64,000 nucleotides of DNA from JALYUS01 sp038231255 (GTDB lineage Bacteria > Chloroflexota > Chloroflexia > Thermomicrobiales > JALYUS01). The notes under the pieces are model-generated. The model made no database searches. It was not told the origin of the DNA and worked only from the letters and a program-made list of their open reading frames with translations. A program made the translations under genes and the position numbers. The stretch is taken from the NCBI GenBank assembly GCA_038231255.1, contig JBBRLR010000002.1, positions 1 to 64,000 on the forward strand, read 5' to 3'. Shown in pieces: positions 1 through 7,747 of this stretch. Position 1 is the first letter of the stretch. The number at the start of each line of letters is the position of its first letter.

Positions 1-375
1 GCCGACGAACCGCTCGATCCCCGCAGGGCCGAACGGGTCGCCGCGCACCTCGAACCGCTGCCGCACGGTCGCACCGGAGACCTGCGGGGCTCCGGTAGCG
101 GTCACCACGACGTGCAGGAGGAGGGACTGCTCCAGGAAGGGGCGCACCGCTGCGGGGCCGATACAGGGGCTATCGGGAGAGCAGATGGGCCCCTCGACGA
201 AGCGGACGGTATCCGCGAGCAGCGCGATTGCTCCGGCGACGTCGCTGTTGCGGGCAGCGGTGAAGCGTTGCAGCACGGTCGCAGGGTCGTCCGCCGCCGC
301 GACGGGCGACCCCGCCATCAGCAGCGTCAGCAGCAGGACAATGAGAGAACCTTTCCAGCGTCGCATCGCACCCAT
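1..375 (-). CDS. Secreted NTF2/SnoaL-like protein, 3' end cut by the window edge
   Basis: The frame runs leftward off the window, so the C-terminus is missing. The visible 125 residues begin with a short basic N-terminus, a Leu-rich core (SLIVLLLTLLMAG) and an A-A-A/DD junction typical of signal peptidase I cleavage. The mature part (DPATVLQRFTAARNSDVAG... LLADTVRFVEGP) has the helix-then-sheet start of NTF2/SnoaL-like folds, which bind small ligands or act as simple enzymes. The ATG at 375 is used; an in-frame ATG at 366 is an equal alternative. The function is unknown and the family is inferred from the N-terminal pattern only. Confidence 0.6.
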   Translation of the reverse strand, partial: MGAMRRWKGSLIVLLLTLLMAGSPVAAADDPATVLQRFTAARNSDVAGAIALLADTVRFVEGPICSPDSPCIGPAAVRPFLEQSLLLHVVVTATGAPQVSGATVRQRFEVRGDPFGPAGIERFVG

Positions 376-444
376 TCCTTCCCGAAATTCCACTGCGGGG
401 CGAGTGGCCCCTGACACCTCGTCCTTGCGAATACCAATCGGTCG

Positions 445-744
445 CTACTTCTGGGGTTCGATGCTGAGGACCGTCTCGCCCCGATTGGAACTTTCCAGCC
501 GATGGCCGTGTGCGTCGAGTGTCCGGTTCCAGCTGTCCGTGTCGTGCTGGAACGCATCGGCGTGCGCCTTGCTCTCCCACATGATGACTTGCGTGTTGAC
601 CCCCTCCTCGGTATCCTCGACGAGGTGCAGGCCGACGAACCCGGACGCCGCCGAGAGTTTAGCCGTGGCCCCGCCCTGCGAGGCCTGCACTGTTTCATGC
701 ATCCGCGCGTGATTGACCTTCCGGCGATCGATGATGGTGTACAT
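445..744 (-). CDS. Antibiotic biosynthesis monooxygenase (ABM)-like small protein
   Basis: This 99-residue protein has the dimeric ferredoxin-like pattern of the ABM family: an early basic strand, a central GFVGLHLVEDTEEGVNTQVI stretch and then MWESKAHADAFQHD, the W-x-S/D-x-x-A helix typical of these proteins. Family members include cofactor-free monooxygenases and haem-degrading enzymes, but many have no known reaction, and nothing here fixes a substrate. It stands alone between two other small minus-strand genes. It is a full-length single-domain member. Confidence 0.7.
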   Translation of the reverse strand: MYTIIDRRKVNHARMHETVQASQGGATAKLSAASGFVGLHLVEDTEEGVNTQVIMWESKAHADAFQHDTDSWNRTLDAHGHRLESSNRGETVLSIEPQK

Positions 745-795
745 TGCCGATCCTTTCTGGTTCGCTACGAGCTTTCTCCAACACCGCAGCCGCGC

Positions 796-981
796 TCAGG
801 CGTCTGGCGGCGCCGTGGTTGTCTCGCCATCCTGATCGATGAACATCATCGCCCGCACCTGCTCGTCGCTGAGCGGCAGCGCGTGCGCCTCGCGCGCATG
901 CACCTGCACCGCGTGGATCAGCTGCGCCTCGTCGCGATCGCGCACCTCGACCCCGCAGGTGCACCGCACCATCTTCGTCAC
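796..981 (-). CDS. DUF1059-type small protein
   Basis: A 61-residue protein with an N-terminal VRCTCGVEV motif followed by an acidic helix and HAREAH...LSDEQVRAMM. This is the pattern of DUF1059 proteins, small and possibly metal-binding, of unknown function. The start is taken as GTG at 981 because a strong AAGGAGG lies 8 nt upstream; an internal ATG at 972 would lose that spacing. No operon partner is evident; the next minus-strand gene upstream is the broken ATPase. Confidence 0.7.
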   Translation of the reverse strand: MTKMVRCTCGVEVRDRDEAQLIHAVQVHAREAHALPLSDEQVRAMMFIDQDGETTTAPPDA

Positions 982-1122
982 TATGACATCCTCCTTGCTG
1001 CGCTATCCGCCGTTATCACCCGCTGCTACTGTACGCGCATCCTGTTGCGGCGACCTTGCAGCCCGCTTGCAGTAGCCGCGATTCGTAATACCGGGCCACG
1101 GATGGCGACACCGCGTGGTTTC

Positions 1123-1310
1123 CTAGAGGGTGTTATGAACTTCCCACATCTTCCCATATCTTGTGGTCTGATCGCGGAAGCCAGCGGATTTCAGACGTTC
1201 GACAACCGCACGATTGAGCGAAAACGGGTTCGAACGCCACGAAATCTAGCCAATTGATGCAGAATCCGGCCCATCGGACGCGCTTGGACGAAGTCCATAA
1301 CACGCTCTAG
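1123..1310. mobile_element. MITE-like, IS5-type inverted-repeat element (about 185 bp)
   Basis: The ends are a 20-bp inverted repeat matching at 18 positions: CTAGAGGGTGTTATGAACTT at 1123-1142, and its complement, with two changes, at 1291-1310. Both ends carry CTAG, a typical IS5-type target. The GAG-x-GTGTTATG-x-ACTT terminus is like those of IS5-family insertion sequences as I know them. The interior has no transposase, so this is a non-autonomous or internally deleted copy. It lies across the 3' end of the neighbouring ATPase gene and supplies that gene's last codons and stop. Confidence 0.7.
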
Positions 1311-2171
1311 CAAATCGCGCGTCGCCTCGTCGAGGCGCGCCAGCCGCGCGTCGATGATCTGCATAAGCGACATCGGGATACCCGCGTTGCCGACATCGCC
1401 AAGCTGCCATCCCGGCCCGACGGGTCGGAGGGTATCCTGGTCCTCGAGGGCGCGCAGCAGCTGCGCGACGAAGAGGGGATTGCCCTCGGAGCGTTGATTC
1501 AGGTACGTAACCAACCGCTCGGCATCCCCATCGGCGAGCAGATAGCGGGCGCGCACGAGTGCGGCGATCGCCTCACCGTTCAGCGGGCGTGGGGAGAGAC
1601 GGGCGACGGGGGACTCGCGCTCGAGCAGGGGGAGAAGCGCGTGGAGGGGGTGGCGGCGAGTGAGCTCGTCGGCACGGTACGTGGCGAGCACGAGCACCGG
1701 CCACGCCGGCAGGGACCGCGCGAGGACGCGGAGCAGATCGAGGCTGGCGTCGTCCGCCCAGTGGAGGTCCTCGAGGAGGAGGAGGAGCGGGCGTCGGGAT
1801 GCCACGGCGTGGAAGAATCCGAGGATCTGTTCGTAGAGCGCCGCCGGGCTCGCGACGTCGCCCGCGCCCCGCCACTGGGAGAAGGGCGCGGGCGGCAGGC
1901 CGTTGGCCGGTTGATAGCCGCGCAGGAGGTCGAGGAAGGGGCCGTAGGGCGACGTCTCCGAGCGGTCGTAGCAGCGCCCGATGAGCACGAGCGCGCCGCG
2001 CGTCGCGGCCTCATGGCAGAGAGCCTCGGCGAGCGCCGTCTTGCCGAGGCCTGCCTCGCCGCCGATCAGCGCGAGGCTCCCCTGTCCCGTGAGGGCAACG
2101 GCGAATCGGTTGCGGAGGGTATCGAGTTCGCGGTCGCGGCCGACGAGCGGCGGCGCGGCGGATGCACCCAT
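1191..2171 (-). pseudogene. Truncated MalT/LuxR-type AAA ATPase
   Basis: The protein begins with the usual V-G-R-D-R-E-L sequence of STAND ATPases of large LuxR regulators, with Walker A GGEAGLGKTAL, Walker B LLLLLEDLHWAD and a YRADEL sensor segment. Full proteins of this family are usually 800-1000 residues with a TPR-like region and a C-terminal LuxR helix-turn-helix. This one stops at about 326 residues. From ERVMDFVQ onward the reading frame runs inside the inverted-repeat element at 1123-1310, and nothing beyond that element looks like the missing C-terminus. The start is ATG 2171, with GAGGTG upstream. It is probably non-functional as a regulator. Confidence 0.75.
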
Positions 2172-2808
2172 CGAGCACCTCACACAGAGCGGCGGCGATG
2201 CGACGGGGAGTATAACCGACACGCCGCGCCATCCACGCGCTCGGATCGCCTGCGCCCGGCTTTTCCACCAACCTCAAACCCGATTGGCTCGACCTCGCCG
2301 TGAACTTCGCTTCGCCGAGATAGCAACTGTCCGCCTCGGATCGCGTGGGTGGCAGGCAGTGTGGATGGACAACTGGCACCATGGATCTTTCCGGAGGGTA
2401 CTGCCGGAGAAAGGTTTTGCGACTCATTTGCGCTGCCAGACGCGCAACCAGAGGGACCCCGTCGAAAGCTATCCCATGGGAGGGAGTGGGGCGTGTTCGC
2501 ATAGCGCGGAGAATCCATCGCTTCCGTAGCGTTGAAACGAGGAAATTCGAGTGATACGTTGAGTCTGAACCAAAGCGCGCACCCCAAGATGCTCTCAGCG
2601 CGGGAGTGCGATTGGAAAACTGCTCGATTATCGAGTGGAACAGGCCTATGCGGCATCACGATTCGTGCCGATGAGAAAACGCGAGGCGGTCGGTAGTGTA
2701 CAATGCCGCGAACGCGCGACCGCTGACGCGGGTGTACGTTCAATTGGGTGCAGGGACCGTGGGGATGGGATGCAACAAGCAACAGCCGCCGTGAAGGAGA
2801 AGGGGACG
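2172..2808. other. Non-coding gap of about 640 bp
   Basis: No open frame here has family-like sequence or a credible ribosome site. It must hold the promoters of the minus-strand ATPase gene and of the plus-strand glycan operon. TACAAT at 2699-2704 resembles a -10 box for the operon, but no matching -35 is seen. A second possible operon start, ATG 2770, lies inside the gap in frame with the first gene. Confidence 0.4.
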
Positions 2809-3711
2809 ATGGGCGCGGCGGCATTCCTGCCGGCGGGGACAACGCTCTCGATCGTCATCCCGGCATACAACGAAGCTGTCGGCATCCGCGCCGTGCTCGC
2901 CCGTGTCTGCAGCGATTACCCGGACGCGGAGGTGATCGTCGTTGACGACGGCAGCGCCGACGCGACGGGGGATCAGCTGCAAGGGCTGCCGGTGCATGTG
3001 GTGCGTCATCCGTACAACAAGGGCAATGGCGCGTCGGTCAAGACCGGGATTCGCGCGGCGCGCGGCGACTATGTATTGCTCCTCGACGCGGACGGGCAGC
3101 AGGAACCGGCGGACATCGGTAAGTTGCTCATTCACACGGGCGTCTATGACCTGATCGTCGGCGCGCGGACGAAAACATCGCACCAGAACCGGATGCGCGC
3201 GCTCGGCAATGGCGCGCTGGAGTGGATGGCATCGTACCTCGCGGGAACGCGTATTCCCGATCTAACGAGCGGCTTCCGCGTCTTTCGGCGCGCGGTGATC
3301 CTCGAATTCATCCATCTCCTGCCGAACCGCTATTCGTATCCGACGACGAGCACACTCGCGTTTTTGAAGGCAGGGTACAACGTCACCTTCGTGCCAATCG
3401 TGGCGAACAAGCGGCAGGGCGGCAAGAGCGGCCAGAAACTGCTGCAAAACGGCGTACGCTTCATCCTGATTATCCTGCGGATGATCACGCTCTTCAGCCC
3501 GATGAAGATTTTTGCGCCCATCGCGCTCGTCCTTTTTTCGCTCGGGGCGGGGTATGGCGTGTACACAGCAATCACGCAGGTGCATGTCACGAACTCGACG
3601 GTGCTGCTCTGCTTGACGAGCATCATCATTTTCCTCATGGGGCTGATCTCGGAGCAGATCGCCGCGTTGCGCTTCGAGCGGGTCGAACGCACGAGTGACG
3701 ACCGCCAGTGA
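2809..3711 (+). CDS. Family 2 glycosyltransferase with C-terminal membrane anchor (DPM/GtrB-like)
   Basis: This enzyme probably transfers a sugar from a nucleotide donor to a lipid carrier at the inner membrane face. The GT2 signature is clear: SIVIPAYNE near the start, VVDDGS at about residues 44-49 and DADGQQ at 93-98, the metal- and donor-binding Asp residues. Two hydrophobic segments at about 233-255 and 263-284 anchor the C-terminus, as in dolichyl/undecaprenyl-phosphate sugar synthases. ATG 2809 is preferred because AAGGAGAAGGGG lies just upstream; ATG 2770 would add 13 residues. It is first in a chain of six genes joined by 4-nt overlaps. Confidence 0.85.
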   Translation: MGAAAFLPAGTTLSIVIPAYNEAVGIRAVLARVCSDYPDAEVIVVDDGSADATGDQLQGLPVHVVRHPYNKGNGASVKTGIRAARGDYVLLLDADGQQEPADIGKLLIHTGVYDLIVGARTKTSHQNRMRALGNGALEWMASYLAGTRIPDLTSGFRVFRRAVILEFIHLLPNRYSYPTTSTLAFLKAGYNVTFVPIVANKRQGGKSGQKLLQNGVRFILIILRMITLFSPMKIFAPIALVLFSLGAGYGVYTAITQVHVTNSTVLLCLTSIIIFLMGLISEQIAALRFERVERTSDDRQ

Positions 3712-4733
3712 CGCACGCCCCCGTCGGAGTAAAGCCTGTGCCTGTCCGCTCGACCGCCTTTCAACGCATCCGGCGATGGCTGCCGCGCCTGCTCGGCGTC
3801 GCGCTCTCGATCGTTGCTATTGTCGTGGTTGGGCCGGGGCGGGTGATCGCGGGGTTGCGGGCGGCGAATCCGTGGCTGGTCGCGGTCGCGGCGGTCGCGG
3901 TCTTCCCGCTGCTCGCACCGAAAGCGCGGCGATGGCAGATCGTGCTGGCGGATTTCGGCATCGCCCTGCCGTGGCGGGACGCGTTCCGGTTCTATGCGAT
4001 CGGCCTGTGGGCGGCGATTGTCACGCCCGGTCAGTTGGGCGACGGCCTCAAGGCGTGGTATGTCCAGAGTCGGGGCGGCAACCTCGCGCCCGCGCTCGCC
4101 AGCGTGATCGTGGATCGCTTGTTCGATGTGCTGATGCTGCTCGCCGCCGCGTCAGTCGGCGTGGCGATCTACGGCAGCGCGTTCGGCGCGCAGTTCGTCG
4201 TCGTCGGTGCATTGACGGTCGTGACGGTGCTCGGCATCGCGGTCGCCGCGCGCCCCTCGTTGCGGCGGCGGGCGGCGGTGCTGCTGCCGTCCGCGTTGCG
4301 CCAACGTCTCGCGAAACTCCGCTGGATCGCCGCCGTGCAGGATGCGCACCTCACGGGAACGAGCCTGCTGCGCGCGCTCGGTTGGTCAGTTGTGTCGTTC
4401 GCGGCGACGCTGGCGCGCATCTATCTCTGCTTCCGCGCGGTTGATGTCCGCTTGCCGCTGCTGACCTTCGTCGCTGTGGTCGGCCTGTCGTCGCTCGCCG
4501 GGTTGCTTTCCGTGAGCGGCATCGGCACGCGCGATTGGGCGCTGATCGCCCTGCTTGGCCGCGAGGGGATCGGCCACGAGACGGCGCTCGCCGCCTCGTT
4601 CCTGATCCTCTTCCTCAATCTGACGAACATCGTCCCTGGTTTGTACGCGTGGTATCGCGATCCGGTGCCGCTGCGCACGCGGACACCGGCGGAGCCGCGC
4701 GACGTGCTGGCGACGCCGGGGATGACGCCATGA
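3708..4733 (+). CDS. Lysylphosphatidylglycerol synthase TM-region (YbhN/AglD-like) membrane protein
   Basis: A 341-residue polytopic protein with about eight hydrophobic segments. It carries the family marks PKARRWQIVLADFGI near the start, WAAIVTPGQLGDGLKAWYV in the middle and SSLAGLLSVSGIGTRDW near the end. These are typical of the LPG_synthase_TM/UPF0104 group, often found with glycosyltransferases and proposed to act in lipid-linked sugar flipping or transfer. It overlaps the preceding GT2 stop by 4 nt and the next start by 4 nt, so the three are almost certainly co-translated. Its exact activity is unknown. Confidence 0.8.
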   Translation: MTHAPVGVKPVPVRSTAFQRIRRWLPRLLGVALSIVAIVVVGPGRVIAGLRAANPWLVAVAAVAVFPLLAPKARRWQIVLADFGIALPWRDAFRFYAIGLWAAIVTPGQLGDGLKAWYVQSRGGNLAPALASVIVDRLFDVLMLLAAASVGVAIYGSAFGAQFVVVGALTVVTVLGIAVAARPSLRRRAAVLLPSALRQRLAKLRWIAAVQDAHLTGTSLLRALGWSVVSFAATLARIYLCFRAVDVRLPLLTFVAVVGLSSLAGLLSVSGIGTRDWALIALLGREGIGHETALAASFLILFLNLTNIVPGLYAWYRDPVPLRTRTPAEPRDVLATPGMTP

Positions 4734-7700
4734 GCGGGGCGGGATCGCTGGCGCGCGCGACGCTCCTCCGCCTCGTCGTCTGGAGTGCCTTCGTCGCCCT
4801 CGGCATTGTCGGCGTCGTCCGCACCGGGTTGACCGCCGGTCCGGTGGGCGGCGCCTTCGCGACCGCCCAGAGCATCGTCGAACAAGGGAGTATCGCGGTG
4901 GACGGCAACACGATGATGCTTGGCCCGCTCGATGCGCCTGCATCCGGCCTCGCCTATCTCGATAACCGTTTCGTCGCGTCCGCCGATCCGGCCGCCGCGC
5001 TGATCGCCGTCCCGGCGACGTGGTTCGGCCTCCCGGTGGCGGATAGTCTGCATCACCCGGACGCGGCGGTGCTGCTCGTCGGTGTCACGGCGGTACTGTT
5101 GCTGCTGATCGCCGCCGCGACGCTGGCGTGGGCGGGCGGGCGGCTTGGTCTGTCCGCGAATCTCGCGCTGCTCGGCGGCGCGCTCGGCGTGGCAACCGTC
5201 CTTTTCCCGGTCGGCGCGCTGACGAATGCAGTCGTGCTGTTCGTCGTCAACGCGTTGCTGCTCGCGCTGATTTTCGCGGACGGCGCGGATCCGCGGGTCG
5301 AGGAGGGATGGACGCCGCACGGGCGATTGACGCTCGCCGGATTGCTGCTCGGCTGCCTGCCGTTCGCCGCCTGGTACGGCTGGATCGCAGCGGGATGCGT
5401 TGGCCTCGCGCTCATCGCGCAGGGTGGGCGGCGATGGTGGCGACGCGTGCTCTGGCTGGCGCTTGGCGGCGGCATCCCGGCGACACTCTTTCTGCTCTAC
5501 ACCACGGTCTGGTTCGGCCTCCCGTGGCGCGGCGCGTGGTTGTACGCCACCGGCGATCCGTGGCAGCGGACGATTCAGGGGAGATTTTTTGCAACGCCAC
5601 TCACCGACCTGCGGATATCGCTCGCCGCGTTAGGCCAGCTGGCGGCGCGGCATCCATTGTTCGTCATCGGCTGGGTCGGTCTGGTCATCGGCCTGTACTT
5701 TGTGCCGTGGCGGGCGCGCGTCACGAGCGCGATCCTGCTTCTCTCATTGGGCCTGCCCGCGCTGCTCGACCGCCAACCGAGCGGCATGGTCGCGGAAGAG
5801 CGCCCGGTGCTGCTCTTCGGTGCATTCGCGGCGATTGGCTATCTCTTGCTGGTCGCGGTCGTCGCGCGGGAGTGGGCGCGATGGGCGCCTGCCGTGATCC
5901 TTGTGGGTGTGGCATCGGTTGGCGCGGGTATCGCGGTGAGCGTCGCCACCAAAGGGGCGGACCGACCGGCGATCGTCGCGGTCGGTACGGAAACCGGTGT
6001 CTATGTCGCGCCCGTCGCGCTGTGCGCCGCCGTCGTGCTTATCCTGCTCGTCGGTGGGCTGCGCATCCCCCGTCTCCGCCGGGAGCGAGTCGGCGCGCTG
6101 AGTGGCGTCGCTATCTTGCTCATACTGACCCTCAGCGGTTGCGGCGCGTCATCACCCGCGACGCCCAGCGCCGTCACCACCGTGCCGAACTTGTTGCCGC
6201 CTGTCGCCACCCGCCTCGCTTCCGGTACGATCACGCCGCTCTGGACGCTTGATGCCAATGCCCGCATTGCGCCCGATGGGACGACGCTGACGGCGGTGAA
6301 CGAGACGGGCACGGCGACCTCGCCGCGCGTGCCCGTGCAGGCGGGCGACGGCTACCGGGTTTCGGCGCACGTCCTGCCCGCGCAAGGGGGCACGGGCGGC
6401 ATTCCCGCGCGCGTGCTCTGGTCGGACGAGATGTTGCGCCCACTGGCGGAAAGCCCCGTCACGCTCGCGGTAGGCGTGCCGATCCGGGATTGCGCCGCGC
6501 CCGCCGGGGCCGCGTATGCCAGCCTCACCCTGACCCTGCCGCCCGGCGCGCTGGTGGACACAGTGCGCCTCCAGCCGCGTGATGGCGGACGGCTCGATGC
6601 GCTGCCGAACTACGCCAAAGCGGCCCTCGCCTTCTCGTTCGATTTCGAGACGGCGATGGGCGGTCTGATCCACACGCGCGGCGGATTGACCGATCACGAC
6701 GTGGCCGATGCCGAAGCGCGCGCGATGGCAATGCGGAGCGGCGCGACCTTCCTGCGCCAGTTGTTCGCGGCGTACGATACGCGCGCGACATTTTATGTCA
6801 ATGGCTACAACTTCCTTACCGGCAATACGCTCCGTCGTCAGTTCGTCGGCAACCCAACGTACACCCGATACAACGCGGTGACGGCGGGCTTCGCGTCCGA
6901 CTACTGGACAACCCATCCATGGTACGGCGACGACCCGTTCGGGACGGAGGACACGAACCCGGCGTGGTATTTCGGCTCGCTGACGAAGCAATTGCGCGAC
7001 GATGGGCACGATATCGAATCACATAGCTTCGGGCACCTCTTCCTCCATGCCGGGATCACGGCGCAGCAACTCGACGATGATCTGACGGCCTGGGATCAGA
7101 CCGCCAAAGAGAATGGCTACGCTCCCGCGCACTCCTTCGCCTTTCCATGGCGCGCCTCGAACAGCGTGACTGCGGAATATTACGCCGTACTCGCGAAGCA
7201 TGGCATCACCAATGTGACGCGTTTCTACGACACGAAACCGGGGACGTACGATCTCCAGTCGGTGCCCGCCTACCCGCAGATACGCGTCGTGCCGGATCAG
7301 GAACTGATTGACCGACCCGGAGACGAGGCGACGGCGCAGCGCGGTATTGATATTGCCCTCGCGACGAACGGCGTCTTCTCCCTCTGGGCGCATCCGGAGA
7401 ATATTGCCACGCCGCCTGCGCAAGCGATCTGGGGCCGCATCGTCGCGTACGCATCGGATCGCCGCTCGCTCGGCCTTTGGGTCGCGCCGGTGACGACGAT
7501 CACCAATTTCGTGGATGCCCGCGCGCTCCTGCAAGTGTCGAGCGTCCGCATTGGTGCGACGACGGTACTGACGGTGCGCAACGACGGGCAGGCGGGCGTG
7601 AACGACGCGACCTTGACCTTGCCCGGCGCGCCGAAGCAAGTCGCCTGGACGGGCGGTTCCGGCGCGCGGGACATCAACGGCGCGCAAATCCGCGTCGGCA

Positions 7701-7747
7701 ACATCCTCCCCGGCGAAACGATTACGATCGAAGTGCGCTACTCGTGA
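4730..7747 (+). CDS. Fusion: polytopic membrane domain, internal lipobox, polysaccharide deacetylase-like domain
   Basis: A 1005-residue protein in three parts. Residues 1-460 form about ten membrane helices. A hydrophobic segment then ends in LTLSGC, a lipobox-like sequence with Cys471. The remainder is a soluble domain with NodB-type polysaccharide deacetylase features: FSFDFET at about 634, ESHSFGHLFLH at about 762 (the H-S-x-x-H metal motif) and SFAFPWRAS. The first motif reads D-F-E rather than the usual D-D, so catalysis may differ. ATG 4730 overlaps the previous stop. It probably modifies or trims an extracellular glycan made by this operon. No start codon or frameshift was seen between the halves. 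Confidence 0.75.
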   Translation: MSGAGSLARATLLRLVVWSAFVALGIVGVVRTGLTAGPVGGAFATAQSIVEQGSIAVDGNTMMLGPLDAPASGLAYLDNRFVASADPAAALIAVPATWFGLPVADSLHHPDAAVLLVGVTAVLLLLIAAATLAWAGGRLGLSANLALLGGALGVATVLFPVGALTNAVVLFVVNALLLALIFADGADPRVEEGWTPHGRLTLAGLLLGCLPFAAWYGWIAAGCVGLALIAQGGRRWWRRVLWLALGGGIPATLFLLYTTVWFGLPWRGAWLYATGDPWQRTIQGRFFATPLTDLRISLAALGQLAARHPLFVIGWVGLVIGLYFVPWRARVTSAILLLSLGLPALLDRQPSGMVAEERPVLLFGAFAAIGYLLLVAVVAREWARWAPAVILVGVASVGAGIAVSVATKGADRPAIVAVGTETGVYVAPVALCAAVVLILLVGGLRIPRLRRERVGALSGVAILLILTLSGCGASSPATPSAVTTVPNLLPPVATRLASGTITPLWTLDANARIAPDGTTLTAVNETGTATSPRVPVQAGDGYRVSAHVLPAQGGTGGIPARVLWSDEMLRPLAESPVTLAVGVPIRDCAAPAGAAYASLTLTLPPGALVDTVRLQPRDGGRLDALPNYAKAALAFSFDFETAMGGLIHTRGGLTDHDVADAEARAMAMRSGATFLRQLFAAYDTRATFYVNGYNFLTGNTLRRQFVGNPTYTRYNAVTAGFASDYWTTHPWYGDDPFGTEDTNPAWYFGSLTKQLRDDGHDIESHSFGHLFLHAGITAQQLDDDLTAWDQTAKENGYAPAHSFAFPWRASNSVTAEYYAVLAKHGITNVTRFYDTKPGTYDLQSVPAYPQIRVVPDQELIDRPGDEATAQRGIDIALATNGVFSLWAHPENIATPPAQAIWGRIVAYASDRRSLGLWVAPVTTITNFVDARALLQVSSVRIGATTVLTVRNDGQAGVNDATLTLPGAPKQVAWTGGSGARDINGAQIRVGNILPGETITIEVRYS

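Noticed and set aside
2172..2808. Hidden transposase or gene remnant in the gap
   Set aside because: Frames on both strands gave no recognisable motif or consistent coding pattern.
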